Source: Amoebidium appalachense
Lineage: Eukaryota > Ichthyosporea
Length of the DNA: 64,000 nt
Assembly: GCA_963693365.1 (NCBI GenBank)
Contig: CAVNZM010000007.1
Coordinates: forward strand, 10,106,001-10,170,000
Direction: 5' to 3'
The notes below the pieces were generated by a model. That model saw only the letters and a list, made by a program, of their open reading frames with translations. It made no database searches and was not told where the DNA came from. Shown here piece by piece: positions 23,756-36,182 of the stretch. How positions within the stretch are numbered: position 1 is the stretch's first letter; each line of letters opens with the position of its first letter. The position numbers and the translations under genes are program-made.

Positions 23756-24800
23756 AAAAGGGACACCACCCGGAACTTTGTCGTCAGAACTGCGTCACAG
23801 CCGATCTGCTTCGGTTTGATTGGGCTTCACTTATCTTTATCGGATCAATTACAGGAAATGGATTTCATTGGGTCAAGGGTCGATTCGGATTTATTGCTCG
23901 GCGATCGCTTGACTGATTATGTTTTAAACCGGCAGTAGTTTGTAACAACGTTATAAAAATAATACACTGGAAAAGGTCATGCGACTATGTACCTAGTATA
24001 AGCATTGATTGGATTATCTTCTCACCATATACGGTGTATGACTGCTTTCACAATGATATCGAAGAAGAAAAGACCATAGATGCAAATTAAGTAGCCAAGA
24101 TTGCCTACAATATCAATATTGTAGAAAATACGGCTATTGGAGTAATAAATGTTGGTTTGTATATACTTGATAGTTGGTTCAGTCGACTTCCCCATGGTAC
24201 CACCTGACGCTACGGTAACGTTGATCACCCGGCACTGGCAATTGAGCCACTCCCCCTTGCAGTGGTCTAATAGAAATGGCTCATAGGGCGAAGTACAAAT
24301 ATTTTCTTAAACTTTTTTGGGCGGCAGACGTATGTTCTGAGTCAAGACTGCTGTTCTGGCTCATTTGGGACTCACCCTCCGCCGCTATATAATAGACGCA
24401 CGCTGGTGTCGCTAGGTTTATGATCCCCCTCAGCCTCAGAGTTGTCTCTACCCAAAGGAGATAGCTGATTGCTATCAGACCTTTGGGATTCACACTTCAG
24501 TTATTTATTGAATTTACATTTGCTTTCACAGGGGTGTGTGGGGTTTAAGGGGATCTGAGCACCGGCCCTACATAAATTCTGTTCGCATTTCCAAGGGCGT
24601 CAGACACAGCGTTTTCAAATCTTTGACTGCATGAACTTTTTGTGTGAACTTTTTGTGTGTTCTCTAAACGCAGTTAATTTATCAGTATAGCCCTTCAGCC
24701 CAGTCACCAGTGTGTCGAGTGCTCTGTCAACCACCTGCGGGCGATCACATGTAGATTGTTTGGCTGTTGCGGTTAATGGATTTTACGGTGCAACGAGAAG
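23752..24800. other. Non-coding, upstream of the RecQ-like gene
   Basis: Mixed-composition sequence without the usual microsatellites. No coding exon or RNA gene recognised. It should contain the promoter of the helicase gene that starts at 24801. Confidence 0.5.
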
Positions 24801-24985
24801 ATGGTGTCTCAGATGTTGAGCACTTGGGTGGCTCCCACTGCCCCCTCCGCTCCCGTTGAACCCAGGCCTAGGTCTGTTGACCCGTCCCGTCCCGATCCCT
24901 TTTCCGTTAAATCTGTGATCTGTGATCGAACTGAAACAGTGTTTAATATTTGCAGACTACGCTTGACTCAAGGGCGGTTGAATAG

Positions 24986-25040
<55 letters not shown>

Positions 25041-27519
25041 GGTGTGTGGGTGTGTGTGTGTTGTGTGCGTGTGTGTGTGAGTGTGTGTGTGTGTGCACGC
25101 GCGCGCGTGTGTGTGTCGTGTGTCTTGTGTGGTGGAGAGGGAGGAGGGGGGAGGGGGGGGAGGGGGCGCCCGGGGGGAGGGGGGGGGGGGGGGGGCTTAT
25201 TGGTCCAGATATATAATATAGCAAAAGAAGTACACACTTATGCCTCATCACTCAAAGTCAAACACACGAACCCTCAAAACCTGCAGACATACCGTGACGC
25301 CATTTATGTGCACACGCACACACACACTCATGCGAATGTGCGTTTTGTAGACACGAACTGTGACACATGAACACGTGCACACGCGCACATACATGCATAC
25401 AAACTTGCCGGCTCCACACAACAAGTACACACACATGCACCATCTTGTGTTTGCACTTATGCTAACAATCTTTTTAATTCCCCGCAACAGTGCTTTGCAG
25501 CCAGACAAACATTGTCTCCCTCCATTGCGACCATTCCAGACGGCAGCTGTAGAGGCGATTTCGTCTTCACCAGCTAGAGATGTGATGCTCATCGCTCGGA
25601 CTGGTTCGGGTAAGAGCATGGTATTCATAGAAGCATTAAGGCGCGCAAAGCAGACGGATAACTTGGCCTTTGCTGTTATGGTTTGTCCACTGAATTCACT
25701 ATTGTTGGATCATCAGCTTGCTGTGTCCAAGTATGGCCACACATACAGACTGTTGGCTGGGGACAACGTAGGTGACACCGAAATCGATGAAGCCAAGAGG
25801 GCACTCAAACGTGGAGAAGTCGATTTTATTCTAACAACTCATGAGCGACTCGATAACACGTCGTACGGAAAGGGTAGCAAGAGTGGCGCCGTCATAAGCA
25901 TCTTTTCGCAACACGGCAACAAACATTGTGCTCTGGTTGTGTTAGATGAAATACAGCAAGCAACGGAGTGGAAGGATTTCAGGCCGGCCATCAATTATGT
26001 GGCCCAATCCATTGGCATCTGGGCTCCACTTGCACCTATTTTGTTGCTAACAGGCTCTCTTCCAAAAGGCGATGTATCGCTTTTTGTGAAGGTTTATTTC
26101 GGCCGCAGCAAAGACCCGTTGATAATCACCATTTCATTGGATCGACCAAACGTATATTTTGGCATTCTCGCAACCAATCCAAGTGATCCTGTGGACCCCG
26201 TTTCCTATTTCGACATATTGTACCTGCGTATGCGCGGTGTTTTGCGGTCGGGTGGGACGGTTTTGGTTTATGTGCCAACCAGGGCGGATACTTTGAGGGT
26301 ACGGCGTAGAGCAGAGCAAGTTCTAACTGAACAGGAAGGATTGCCGCTGGAAACGGTTAAGGTACAGGTCTTATCTGTGCACAGTATCAACTCACAGAAA
26401 CACAAGGAAACCATCCTGAGTAAATTCAAGGATGGGTCGGCCCGGGTTGTTGTTGCCACTGTGTGTTTTGGGCTAGGGGTTGATTACCCTTCGGTTGGGT
26501 TTGTTGGCTGCCTTTTTGTTCCGGAAACGGCGAGCCTTCTCCTACAGATGTTCGGTCGGGCAGGACGAGATCAAGGAGTGGCAGAGGCATGGGTGGTCAC
26601 TAAAACGAACAGTTTGAGTAAGCGCAGCAAGGTGGAGAAGGAATATCAGGAGATTCTTACGAAATGTGTGGGAACCCTCGAGCAAGCAGCGAAGGATGCG
26701 TCTGTTCTGTTGGGCCCCCAGCAACAACACTTGTGTGTGCGTAAGGACCTTTTTGGCTCGCTTCTCGCTTCTCCTGAAACCGTTTCTGCCGACACATTCA
26801 TAAATAAGATAGCTCAGGTAACTGTGGGTGACACTGGTGTGGATCCGGAGCGGCTGCCAAACCCGGCCTGTTGCTCCGTGTGCAGTCTATTTGATCTGCC
26901 CAGTTTTCGATGTCAGCAGGTTCTAATAAAAAAACCAATCGTCCCATACTCTTGGTTACCTGAGTCAACAACACTGCCTTCCCCCTTGCGTGTCTATCCT
27001 TCACAGGCCGCCACGTCTGACGACATTTTTGCAAGCATACCAATAGTTCCTATTCAGACAGTGCAGGAACCCACGGCACGTAGATATTTGGAACGGAATG
27101 ACTTCAAAGACCTTTTGGTGTACATGGAGGATGTATTCGAGAAAGGCTGCCAGGATCTTGCCCGCAGGCGAAAAGACTACTCACCCGATTTTTTTGTCAA
27201 AAAGAGTTCCCATGTACATATGCTTGCACATGCTGATAAATATCTCTCGGGAGACATGATTCTGGTGTGTGGTGACAAGGAGTTCAAGTGTGTATTAGAA
27301 GATGCGTTCAAGAGTCTTGTGTTTCCAGAAATGCTAACGAGCTCTAATCCTATAGCCTGCTCATGTGCATCAGAGACAAAGTGTCGAACAGCCAGATGTA
27401 CATGCAAGAAAATTGGGGATAACTGTTCAGAAGTTTGTGATTGCAAAGTGTCAGCGTGCGAAAATCGTAAACTCACTATAAGAATTCTAGTAGGTTCAAT
27501 AAATAATGAAACTTTATAA
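24801..27519 (+). CDS. RecQ-family DEAD/H helicase with C-terminal CXC-like cysteine-rich tail
   Basis: Exon 2 (25491-27519) is secure, preceded by a CCCCGCAACAG acceptor. Exon 1 probably starts at ATG 24801. Its donor falls inside a GT repeat, and ending at 24991 gives the right phase, for a protein of about 739 residues. Helicase motifs in order are: Q-like RPFQTAAV; Walker A ARTGSGKS (near residue 105); motif II as VVLDEIQQATEW, where the usual DEAH/DEVH is DEIQ; motif III LLTGSLP; motif V ATVCFGLGVDYPSV; and motif VI LQMFGRAGRDQG. This is a RecQ-type set. A CSVC..CQQ zinc-like patch follows. The last 45 residues are cysteine rich (ACSCASETKC, RCTCKKIGDNCSEVC, CDCKVSACENR), like CXC/tesmin-type zinc motifs and like the tail of the OTU protease at 41498. 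Full-length RecQ enzymes lack such a tail. Substrate is unknown; 3'-5' DNA unwinding is the family activity. Confidence 0.88.
24988..25040. repeat. (GT)n microsatellite at a splice donor
   Basis: The array begins within a few bases of the probable end of RecQ exon 1, so any of several GT steps could act as donor. A second GT/GC tract and G-tracts follow to 25195 in the same intron. Confidence 0.9.
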
Positions 27520-27546
27520 TAGGCTAGACTACGTGTAATCTCCACT

Positions 27547-27592
<46 letters not shown>

Positions 27593-27767
27593 ATGCAGTT
27601 GCTGCTTTGTATGGATGCATAAAAACGTGCCTTTTGGTTGTCATGTGTGTGTGTGTGTGTGTGTGTTTTTGCGGTGGGGGCGGGGAAGGGAACTTGTGGG
27701 ATGAGGTGGGGTGGGGCGGGGAGAGGGGTGGAGGGGGGGGGTGGGGCGCGGCGGGTGGTGGTGGTTG

Positions 27768-27812
<45 letters not shown>

Positions 27813-28186
27813 GCAGCAGCCAGTGTTTTTCATTTCTTTGTAAAATGCTGTATTTTGGTTTACTGTTTGTTAGTACTGTGACCGAGCGTACTCATGTGTA
27901 TGCTATGAATATGCTATCTGATAATGTTGAAATGTCTTGTCCACTCGTGTGTGGACCACCTCATAATTCTGTTGCATACTACTCATTACTAGGTTTTAGG
28001 TCTCGACATTTTGTACATAGTTGACTAATTGAGTGCACGTGTTGTAAAGTAGAGTTAAGTGATTGAAGTATGCTGGCCCTAAGTATATTTTAAATAGTAG
28101 ATTGAACCCAATCACATGCTAGAGTATGTGCTGCTAGTTACTAGTAAACTAAGTTACACGAACAGACAAATGGCCACCGCTTTCAG

Positions 28187-28229
<43 letters not shown>

Positions 28230-28377
28230 ACTCTCCCGGGCAAATAAAGAAAAGGCCTTCAAAAGGAGAAAGGGAGAAAAAGACACGGCACGCACACAAG
28301 CAACCGCACACAAACACACACACGTGCGTGCGCGCGCACACACACACACGGGTCCTTCTCCGCTCCATCTGCATTTG
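27520..28377. other. Convergent 3' intergenic region
   Basis: Lies between the stop of the RecQ-like gene and the stop of the minus-strand unknown gene. Contains a T homopolymer of about 42 bases (27549-27590), G-rich sequence with a G homopolymer (27771-27810) and a C homopolymer (28187-28229). No coding exon seen. Confidence 0.7.
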
Positions 28378-28713
28378 CTATGCCATAGCATTCATCCAGT
28401 TGTTCAGCTCTGGGTCCTCCCGCTTATTGATGGTGACAACGCTCTCCTGTAGCCAACTTAGCCACCCATCCATATCAAGAGGGTGAACCTTGTTTGCACC
28501 CTCCAGTGGGCGACCGTCGCAACAAGCGTAGCAGTGGGGTTCATTGGGATTCTTTTTAGAATTATCATCGAGCAGGTCGCTTGCTATCCACCGTATCAAT
28601 TCTGCTCGTTCCCTCCACCGATCCTCCTTGTATTTGTTGCCTTTCGTCCCCTTGGTTTCCATCTCTGCGGCACTATCTGTGAGCACATACACTTAACCAA
28701 GCAACAGACATGC

Positions 28714-28746
<33 letters not shown>

Positions 28747-28981
28747 TACCACCACACACACCCACCCACCCACCCACACGCACCCCAATTATAACAAAAA
28801 AAAAAAAATACACTAAACCAAGCAACCGACATGCAACCCCCCACTCACACACAAGCAAAGAAAAGAAACAAACAAACAAAAAAAAAAAAAAAAAAAAAAA
28901 AACTCCCACCCACACTTGCATAGAGACTCGCACACACGCACACTGTGGCGCACACACATCCATGGAGATGGGCGACATATG

Positions 28982-29037
<56 letters not shown>

Positions 29038-29333
29038 AATACGTGACAAGAAAAATTTAGCAAGCAACAGTAAAACACTAACAATACAAAAGTTAAAATT
29101 CCTATCTACAAACATTTGGCTGCTGTATTAGTGTCCCAGATAATGTACATACTCTCCGGCACACAAGCGCACAAGCACGTCACCAGCGTGCCGCCATCCA
29201 CTACTCTATTTTGGCACTGATATTTCTTTCCTGTGTCTCATCACACAGGGAAGTAAACGTGCTCATTGTTTATTACATAGTGTGTGGTGTTTTCGCCTGC
29301 TCTCATGCACACACATGCACAGGCACAGGCACA

Positions 29334-29393
<60 letters not shown>

Positions 29394-29715
29394 CACACAC
29401 ACTCTCTCTCTCTATCTCCCTTTGTGTGTGTGTGTGTGTGTGATTTGCGGGGAGGGGGGGGATCCAAGGAAACATTACCAAATATGCGAAGCGCCGACTT
29501 CAAAAGGGCCTGCACAGCGTACATGAGCCTTATCGTATTTGGGTCTGTGTTGCCATCCATCTGTCCTTTGGCCCTGCCCATCAGCTCCGTGAAATAGGCA
29601 TGTGTCAACTCCTTGTGCTCATCCAATGCAACACCCCTGCCTTCTCGGCCTTGTGTGTTGACCGTCCTGCTCTTCAGCATGTTCAACACCAGCGGTAGCT
29701 CCCATCGTGCCTGAT

Positions 29716-29765
<50 letters not shown>

Positions 29766-30913
29766 CGTGCGCGTGAGTGTGTGTGTGTGTGTGTGTGCGC
29801 GCGTGCGTGTGAGTGTGTGCGCGTGCACCAATGTGTGCGCTAGTGTGCGCACCGGCATCTGAGTGTGTGTGTGCACTCGAAAACGGATGACATGTGCCAG
29901 GAGGAGGAGGAGGAGGAGGGGGGGGGGGGGGGGGGGGGGGGTATCGTGAGTATGCAGAACACATAAATAGATAAGCATACAGGGAGAGCTGAGGTTGGAT
30001 GTCAGTTAGATAGATAGGTGCATAGATAGATCGAGGGGAAGAGATTGCAGGGAAGAAAAGGTAGAAAGGTCACAGATAAACGCATGACCAGGGGTGGGGG
30101 GTGGGGGGGACTCAGTAGTGCATATGTACCCAACTTGAAAAGAATTGGAAAGAGCAGAACGACTTACCAGGAAGTTTGCCAAGTTCCGGAGACTGTTGCC
30201 TGCATATTTTGGCTGGTTTCTCTTCCATTGCAGAGGGATAGAATAGAACAGCAGCCTGGTAAATCAGAAGGTTAGTTACACTTTGTTTTATACCTGTCAT
30301 GGAGTATGTATCGGATTCACAACAGATCAGACAAGATTGCGGAGTCAAGCAGCGTGTATACAAACAATAATCTACAAAGGGCATTTTTCTCATTACGTAC
30401 AACAGGAACTACCACACATACACATACAAACACACACACACACGCACACACAACACTCACACATGCACACATCATATACACACATACTGATGAATACGAA
30501 ATGCACCCACCGTGCACAAACAAACAACACCCAACGCAGCACATCATCCCCGCCTGCTCACCGACCCACGCGCACCCGCACATGAATGTATGAATAGACT
30601 CGCACATATCACCTACCTCCAAAAAGCAAAAGGGTAAGCCCCCCCCCCTCCCCCTCCCTCCCCCAAAAAAAACAAAAAAACAAAAAACAAATAAGCACGT
30701 GCATACAACATGCCTGTATACATGCGCATCCTTCCAGAAACACGTCCACACACACGATTACATATCCACATACATGCTGGTAACAAGCTTGTAATGCCGT
30801 GTGTTCACAGAATCAGCAACGCTATATCTAGTAATACATGTAAACAGTTTGCAGGCATATGCTCTCACATGTACATGAGCGGATGAGCCCAACAAAGCGG
30901 GTGTGTGCATGTA

Positions 30914-30962
<49 letters not shown>

Positions 30963-31040
30963 GCGTGTGAACAAGTGTTGGGTGTCTGTGTGAGTGAGTC
31001 TGCGAGCTAGCGAGCGATTGAGCGGCGCGCGCGCGCGCCC

Positions 31041-31098
<58 letters not shown>

Positions 31099-31247
31099 TT
31101 GAGAGAAGGGGGGGCGCGCGCGCGCGCCCGTGTGTGTGTGTGTGTGTGTGTGTGGTTGAGAAAAGGGGGGGGGGGGGGGGCGCGCGCGCGCCCCGTGTGT
31201 GTGTGTGTGTGTGTGTGTGGTTGAGAGAAGGGGGGGAGGGGGGGAGA

Positions 31248-31289
<42 letters not shown>

Positions 31290-31560
31290 TACCGGGAGCA
31301 GTGCAGAGTTTGCGTGACCTGTCAGTCAAAGGAGTTTCCATGAACACCAGGTTGAACTGAGAGCGATTGGTGACATCACCTGTGCAGCACAAACGAATAC
31401 ATAAGCATTACAGCACAGCACTCAGCGTATGGCGTACCACACGAGCATGAGCAGTGTTGCAAGCAGGTGTGCAGTATGTTTGTAGGCCAGCACGTGCTGA
31501 TGTGTTGCGAAATGTGGGACACTTTACATCTACTTAGGCAAGAGAGAGAAGGAGAGAGAA

Positions 31561-31599
<39 letters not shown>

Positions 31600-33033
31600 G
31601 AGGAGGGATGAGGGAGGGAGAGGGAGGGAGAGGGAGGGAGAGAGGGAGAGAGAATGAGAGAGAAGCAAAATGGACACTCCGCCTCATCAGGTGGTAAATC
31701 TGTGTGCAAATAGTATGTGTATCTTTAAAATGTGCCGTGATAGATTATTCCTTGTCCGGTTTATCTTTAATTCTACTTTTTGTCCCGCCCGAGGATACAT
31801 AGTTCTTCGTGTCTCTAACCAAGTAAAAACAGCAGTATGGAGCATTGTGAATCAGTAATTAGGAGGAATGTGTTGTATGAGTGTGTGCACGTGCATTTAT
31901 ACATGGTTGGTATGCTTTGGTGTTTCTAGCATGGGCGGGCATATGAATGCATCAGAGCATGGAAGACAAACTCACCGAGTGGAGCTCGCTGTCCTTGCGG
32001 TTTTGCGGAGGAGGGGGTTGGATACGGAATGGTCGTGGGTTGCGTGTTACCAGTTGTCAAGCCTGTGAGTAAGATGAAACCAAAGATGAGTCGTTGGTAG
32101 GGGAATACATGGGACATATATATGCAACTACAACCGTGATGTGTAACCAGGTGGGCATGCTCAACTTCTTGTGTGTGTGCAACATCCAAGAAGCATAGAA
32201 AATGTATGGACGAAAATTCTCTCTGTAGAGAGACTTAAACGGGGAAAGCATCCTCACTCAATAGATGTTATTATACATACCTTTTCATAGGAACACCAAG
32301 ACTCCATAGTGGACCAGGAAAAGCTATGCAAGTGATAATGGGCAGAGGGATGCGAAAGTCCATGACAGATGAGCAAGGGAACTCGTGAGCACAGCTGCAG
32401 GGGCAGCAACACCACTCACAAGTAAACCATTAAAAAGTTATATGCTTCTATAGACAAACACGCTGTTGTTAATTATATCATACAAGCAATCTCACCTTCA
32501 CGCGAAGAAGCACAGTCATCCAAGTCCATAGGCACTGTTTCGACCGAACGGGGTAAAAGCATGGGCTGCGGGTGGCTCTGTGCCTGTAAAACCATTGAAG
32601 CAGTGTTCTGTTCCGGCGGGATGCACGGGAAATAGTGGTCGAGAATTATCACGTCTGGACTGTCACCATCATCACTAGAACGTATGATGTACACCTCCAC
32701 CGCCTCTATTGCGTCAGGTGATTTCGGCTCGAGTGGAACATAAGAACTGATGCGGCATTGTGTGCCCCCAGACGCAGTAGTCACCCTCACTTGTCGGCCG
32801 TACGCACCGTACTCGAGCGCGTTAAACTGGAAAAGTTTGGCAAGGCAACGAACAAAGGAACCAGTGCCACGATTCGGAAAAATGGTATTTACTTCTGACG
32901 CAGTGAAAGCGCGTTCAAGCATAAATTTCTTAACATCGGGTATTTTAGTAACCCTCACGTTGTCTGTAGCCAACCCGAAATTCTCCCTGGCCCAGGTAAC
33001 GAGCTTTTGATTGCTGCGCAGTTCTTGCGCCAT
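28378..33033 (-). CDS. Unrecognised multi-exon protein, partly resolved
   Basis: First exon 33033-32496 starts at ATG ([18 protein letters not shown]) and joins in phase to 32323-32281. At the 3' end three exons join perfectly: 30255-30168, 29710-29479 and 28676-28378 (stop TAG). They include [38 protein letters not shown] and [19 protein letters not shown] middle exon 31379-31319 fits the phase of the next one if its donor is ACAG|GTCACG; a longer version to 31293 does not. The link between 32281 and 31379 is unresolved; open sequence near 32238-32057 and 32054-31970 could contribute. I do not recognise the family. The [20 protein letters not shown] segment vaguely recalls transposon-linked DUF6589 proteins, a guess only. 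The gene is convergent with the RecQ-like helicase. Confidence 0.55.
31022..31250. repeat. Composite higher-order repeat, three units
   Basis: Each unit consists of a (GC)n block, a short C run, a (GT)n block, then GGTTGAGAGAAGGGG or a one-base variant, followed by a G run. Units start near 31022, 31115 and 31180. GC plus GT alternation favours Z-DNA. It lies in an intron of the unknown minus-strand gene. Confidence 0.85.
31673..31694 (-). mobile_element. Fragment of short dispersed repeat
   Basis: GACACTCCGCCTCATCAGGTGG resembles the GACACCGCCTCAGTAGGTGG end of the dispersed family, with two changes and no poly-A/T core. Confidence 0.4.
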
Positions 33034-33590
33034 GTTTAAGTCATATGCTTACATGCACAAATACGGGCCATTCGAATCACTTCTTGTGGTTAACACCTGT
33101 CACGCCTGCCCAAATGGTCATGCTGAAACTAGCTGCTATGCAATATGAACGAACACGCACAGCAAAATAGTTACTTTTCTTTTTTAAAGGAAAATCTGCA
33201 TAAAAAATATTGGCAAGAAAGCGCGGAGAGAGAAAAGAGTAAGCAATAACTCCTTCGCGGTCCGTACACCAACGAAAATAAAATAAAACACGAACGAAAC
33301 AAAAGTGGTTTGAATTCGCCCCGCGCGAAAGGAACGGTCACAGCAAGATGGAAAGTAGGCATCATGATCATCCGGCACGGCGGGACGTTTACAAATGGTC
33401 AGAAGTCACGGCAGCAGAGCACCGCCAAGCCTTGTGTGTGATTGGATCCTTGCCTTTTTAAAAGTTGCTTCGAGGTAGGGGTACGACCGAACTCTGCACG
33501 CGCGCAGCCAAAATCAAATTTGCCACTACCGCGCGATCTGATTGGGCGTAGGTCACGAGGGGGTGGCAATGACGTAGAAGTTTTGCGTGT

Positions 33591-33650
33591 TGCCGCCTAA
33601 GTAGATGTAAAAAACGTAGCACGTGCGGCAACACGTCAGTACGTGTTAGA
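33591..33650 (+). mobile_element. Short dispersed repeat, right half
   Basis: TGCCGCCTAAGTAGATGTAA followed by a block containing GCACGTGCGGCAACACGTCA and ACGTGTTAG. This is the right half of the family, with the poly-T core lost and AAAAA inserted. Confidence 0.65.
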
Positions 33651-33793
33651 ACACATACATACTTCAAGACTCTTGCTGTCCTACGTAGTGACGTATTCCA
33701 ACACTTCCCCCCCTGCATCTCTCTCCCGCCCTGAGTCTCTCTCTCTCTCTCTCTCTCAGGCACAGATCTCTTCTCCCTCTCTCTCTCTCTCTC

Positions 33794-33879
<86 letters not shown>

Positions 33880-34024
33880 GACTCGGATACTCCCTCCCCC
33901 CCCCCCCCCCCCACCACCCACCCACCCACCCACCCATCCCTATTTCTCTCGTCGCTCGAGCTCTCTGCATGGCACACTCCCTCCCTTTCCCCCCCTTTTC
34001 CTCTTTATTCTCTTTCCCTCTTCT

Positions 34025-34062
<38 letters not shown>

Positions 34063-34544
34063 CACCCATCCTATCCCCCTGAGCTCACTCTCTCTCTTGC
34101 TCACCCCTTCCCTCTCCGTCCAAACGAGCCCCTCTCTCCCTCCCCCCCCCCCCCCCCCCCCCCCCCCCACCCACCCACCCACCCACCCAGCACTCCCTCC
34201 CTCCCTCTCTCTCTCTTCCCACCCCGCTCTCTTGGCTCGTATGTCAGGCTGACACTGTTCGCTCACAAGAAGGCTTCCCTCCATGTTCAAAACCCTTCAA
34301 ACCCTCGGTGGGTATATTATCCATTTTCCCTCCTCCCCTTGGCGTGCGTCTTCTGCGGTCCTCAGTGCTGTCCCAGAACCAACCTTTCCCCTCCGGAATG
34401 AGCTTCCATATGGATAGCTGCCAGCCGGGAAACTTGATGATTCATGATGAATCATTCTGGATTCGCGAATATGAGTGGTTTACGGTCTTGACTGACCTTG
34501 TGAAACACACCGGCCACGAACTTATAAGACACACATACGCAACA

Positions 34545-34583
<39 letters not shown>

Positions 34584-34714
34584 AACACACGCACACTGGC
34601 ACACACACACACACACACTACACACACACACACACACTCAGTGCCACACACACACACACACACTCAGTGTCACACACACACACGCGCGCGCGCGCACGCA
34701 CGCACACAACACTG

Positions 34715-34798
<84 letters not shown>
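34545..34798. repeat. (CA)n microsatellite, interrupted
   Basis: CA array with interruptions that repeat a CACTCAGTGYCACACAC pattern, a GC-alternating stretch (34683-34703) and a final pure CA run of about 86 bases. Confidence 0.93.
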
Positions 34799-34799
<1 letters not shown>

Positions 34800-35076
34800 G
34801 TGTCACAAGTTAATAAAAACACATACATGCCCGAGCAGTGCCACACACACAAAAACGCACAGTATTACAACACAGACAAAAACACATGCATACATGCGCG
34901 CGCACACACCACTGCGGCACACACCTGGTACGCGCGCACTCAGACACGTGGCACCAGCGAAACTGTGTCCTAGATCCCTATCGAATACCCTCCCTTGTTG
35001 TCTTTCTATTTTGTGGGGGGGGGGAGGGGGGGGGGTATAGGCCGGGGGGGGGGGGGGAGGAGGGGAAAGGAGGGGG

Positions 35077-35107
<31 letters not shown>

Positions 35108-35590
35108 AGGGGGGAAGGGAGGGACCATGCCAATTCAGGGCATCCTGGTCTAGATCTATATATGGCATATAGCCGAAACTGGAGAAAAACTTGACACCCC
35201 CGCCCCCCTGTATGTACACCGAGGGGCCCGTCTTTATCATTGAGAAAGTCCCACATGGGCAATGGGGAGCCGACATACAATAGACTGGGCTCTGTACTTC
35301 TCTTCGTATGGCATAGCTATGCCCACGGCGCTCCGTCTTTGCCCTGCCGGAAGCTGTGACTCAACGAGCTTTCGTCATTTGTACCCACTAGCCAAGGCAT
35401 TCCGCGATATCCCTTGGCCAAGTCACGGAATCGGGATTGCACACTCTGCAGGCTGACTTTGCAAGCTAGGCTAGTATCCAAGGCTATGTACCCACTGGCT
35501 TACCGTAAGTGGCCGGGCACTACTACGCCGCGTGTCGCCTCCGGCAACAAAAAAAAAAAAAAAAAAAAAAAAAAGCCGCAGGGAAGACAG

Positions 35591-35709
35591 CCTAACACGT
35601 ACTGACGTGTTGCCGCACGTGCGACGTTTTAACATCTACTCAGGCGGTCTATTTTAAGTAAAAAAAAAAAAAAAAAAAAAAGGAGACACCGCCTCAGTAG
35701 GTGGTAGGA
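35591..35709 (-). mobile_element. Short dispersed repeat, full copy
   Basis: Runs from CCTAACACGTACTGACGTGT through TTGCCGCACGTGCGACG and CATCTACTCAGGCGG, a poly-A core, then GGAGACACCGCCTCAGTAGG and TGGTAGG. The CTACTCAGGCGG and CCGCCTCAGTAG segments are inverted repeats flanking the A-run. Confidence 0.8.
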
Positions 35710-35830
35710 AGACAGCGGCAGAGTGACTAAAGCGAATATTAGCGGCCTAGGCCCACATACGCCCTGCCGCGCGCAGATTACGTAACCGGAGTCAAGGAAC
35801 AGGGCATGGGTAAACTTTAAAGTGCCTGCT

Positions 35831-35975
35831 CATTCGCTAAATTGTGATCAGCTTTTTAACTTTTCTATGTTGATTGGCTAGATCTGCATCATTGATTTTC
35901 ATTCATTCGCTAAATTGTGATCAGCTTTTTAAATGTTCTATGTTGATTGGCTAGATCTGCATCATTGATTTTCAT
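35831..35975. repeat. Two tandem 73-bp repeats
   Basis: CATTCGCTAAATTGTGATCA ... GATCTGCATCATTGATTTTC occurs twice in a row with only a one-base slip (TTTTTAACTTTTC versus TTTTTAAATGTTC). Three TTCGGCC boxes follow directly. Confidence 0.9.
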
Positions 35976-36068
35976 CAGGTTCGGCCAAGTTCGGCCCTGT
36001 TCGGCCCTCAAAGCCGCGGGGTCGTCCGTGACACGCGGCAAAACTGAGCGAAGATCAGAAAGAAAGCA

Positions 36069-36118
36069 CTGCCGTGTTGCCGCACGTGCGACGTTATACA
36101 TCTACTTGAGGCGGCTTT

Positions 36119-36151
<33 letters not shown>

Positions 36152-36182
36152 AAAGGGGAGACACCGCCTCAGTAGGTGGTAG
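36069..36182 (-). mobile_element. Short dispersed repeat, full copy
   Basis: TGCCGTGTTGCCGCACGTGC, then TATACATCTACTTGAGGCGG, a 29-base A run, then GGGGAGACACCGCCTCAGTA and GGTGGTAG. Same layout and orientation as 35591-35709, about 360 bases away. Confidence 0.8.

Noticed and set aside
24190-24500. Structured-looking region that might be an snRNA or snoRNA
   Set aside because: No match to conserved U1-U6 core sequences or C/D and H/ACA boxes that I can recognise.
29340-29380. Regular GCAC repeats that might suggest a CRISPR array
   Set aside because: Pure tetranucleotide microsatellite with no spacers; the genome is eukaryotic.
34308-34973. 221-codon + strand frame
   Set aside because: Only the first 60 codons are non-repetitive, and the rest is CA repeat; no family or splice context recognised.
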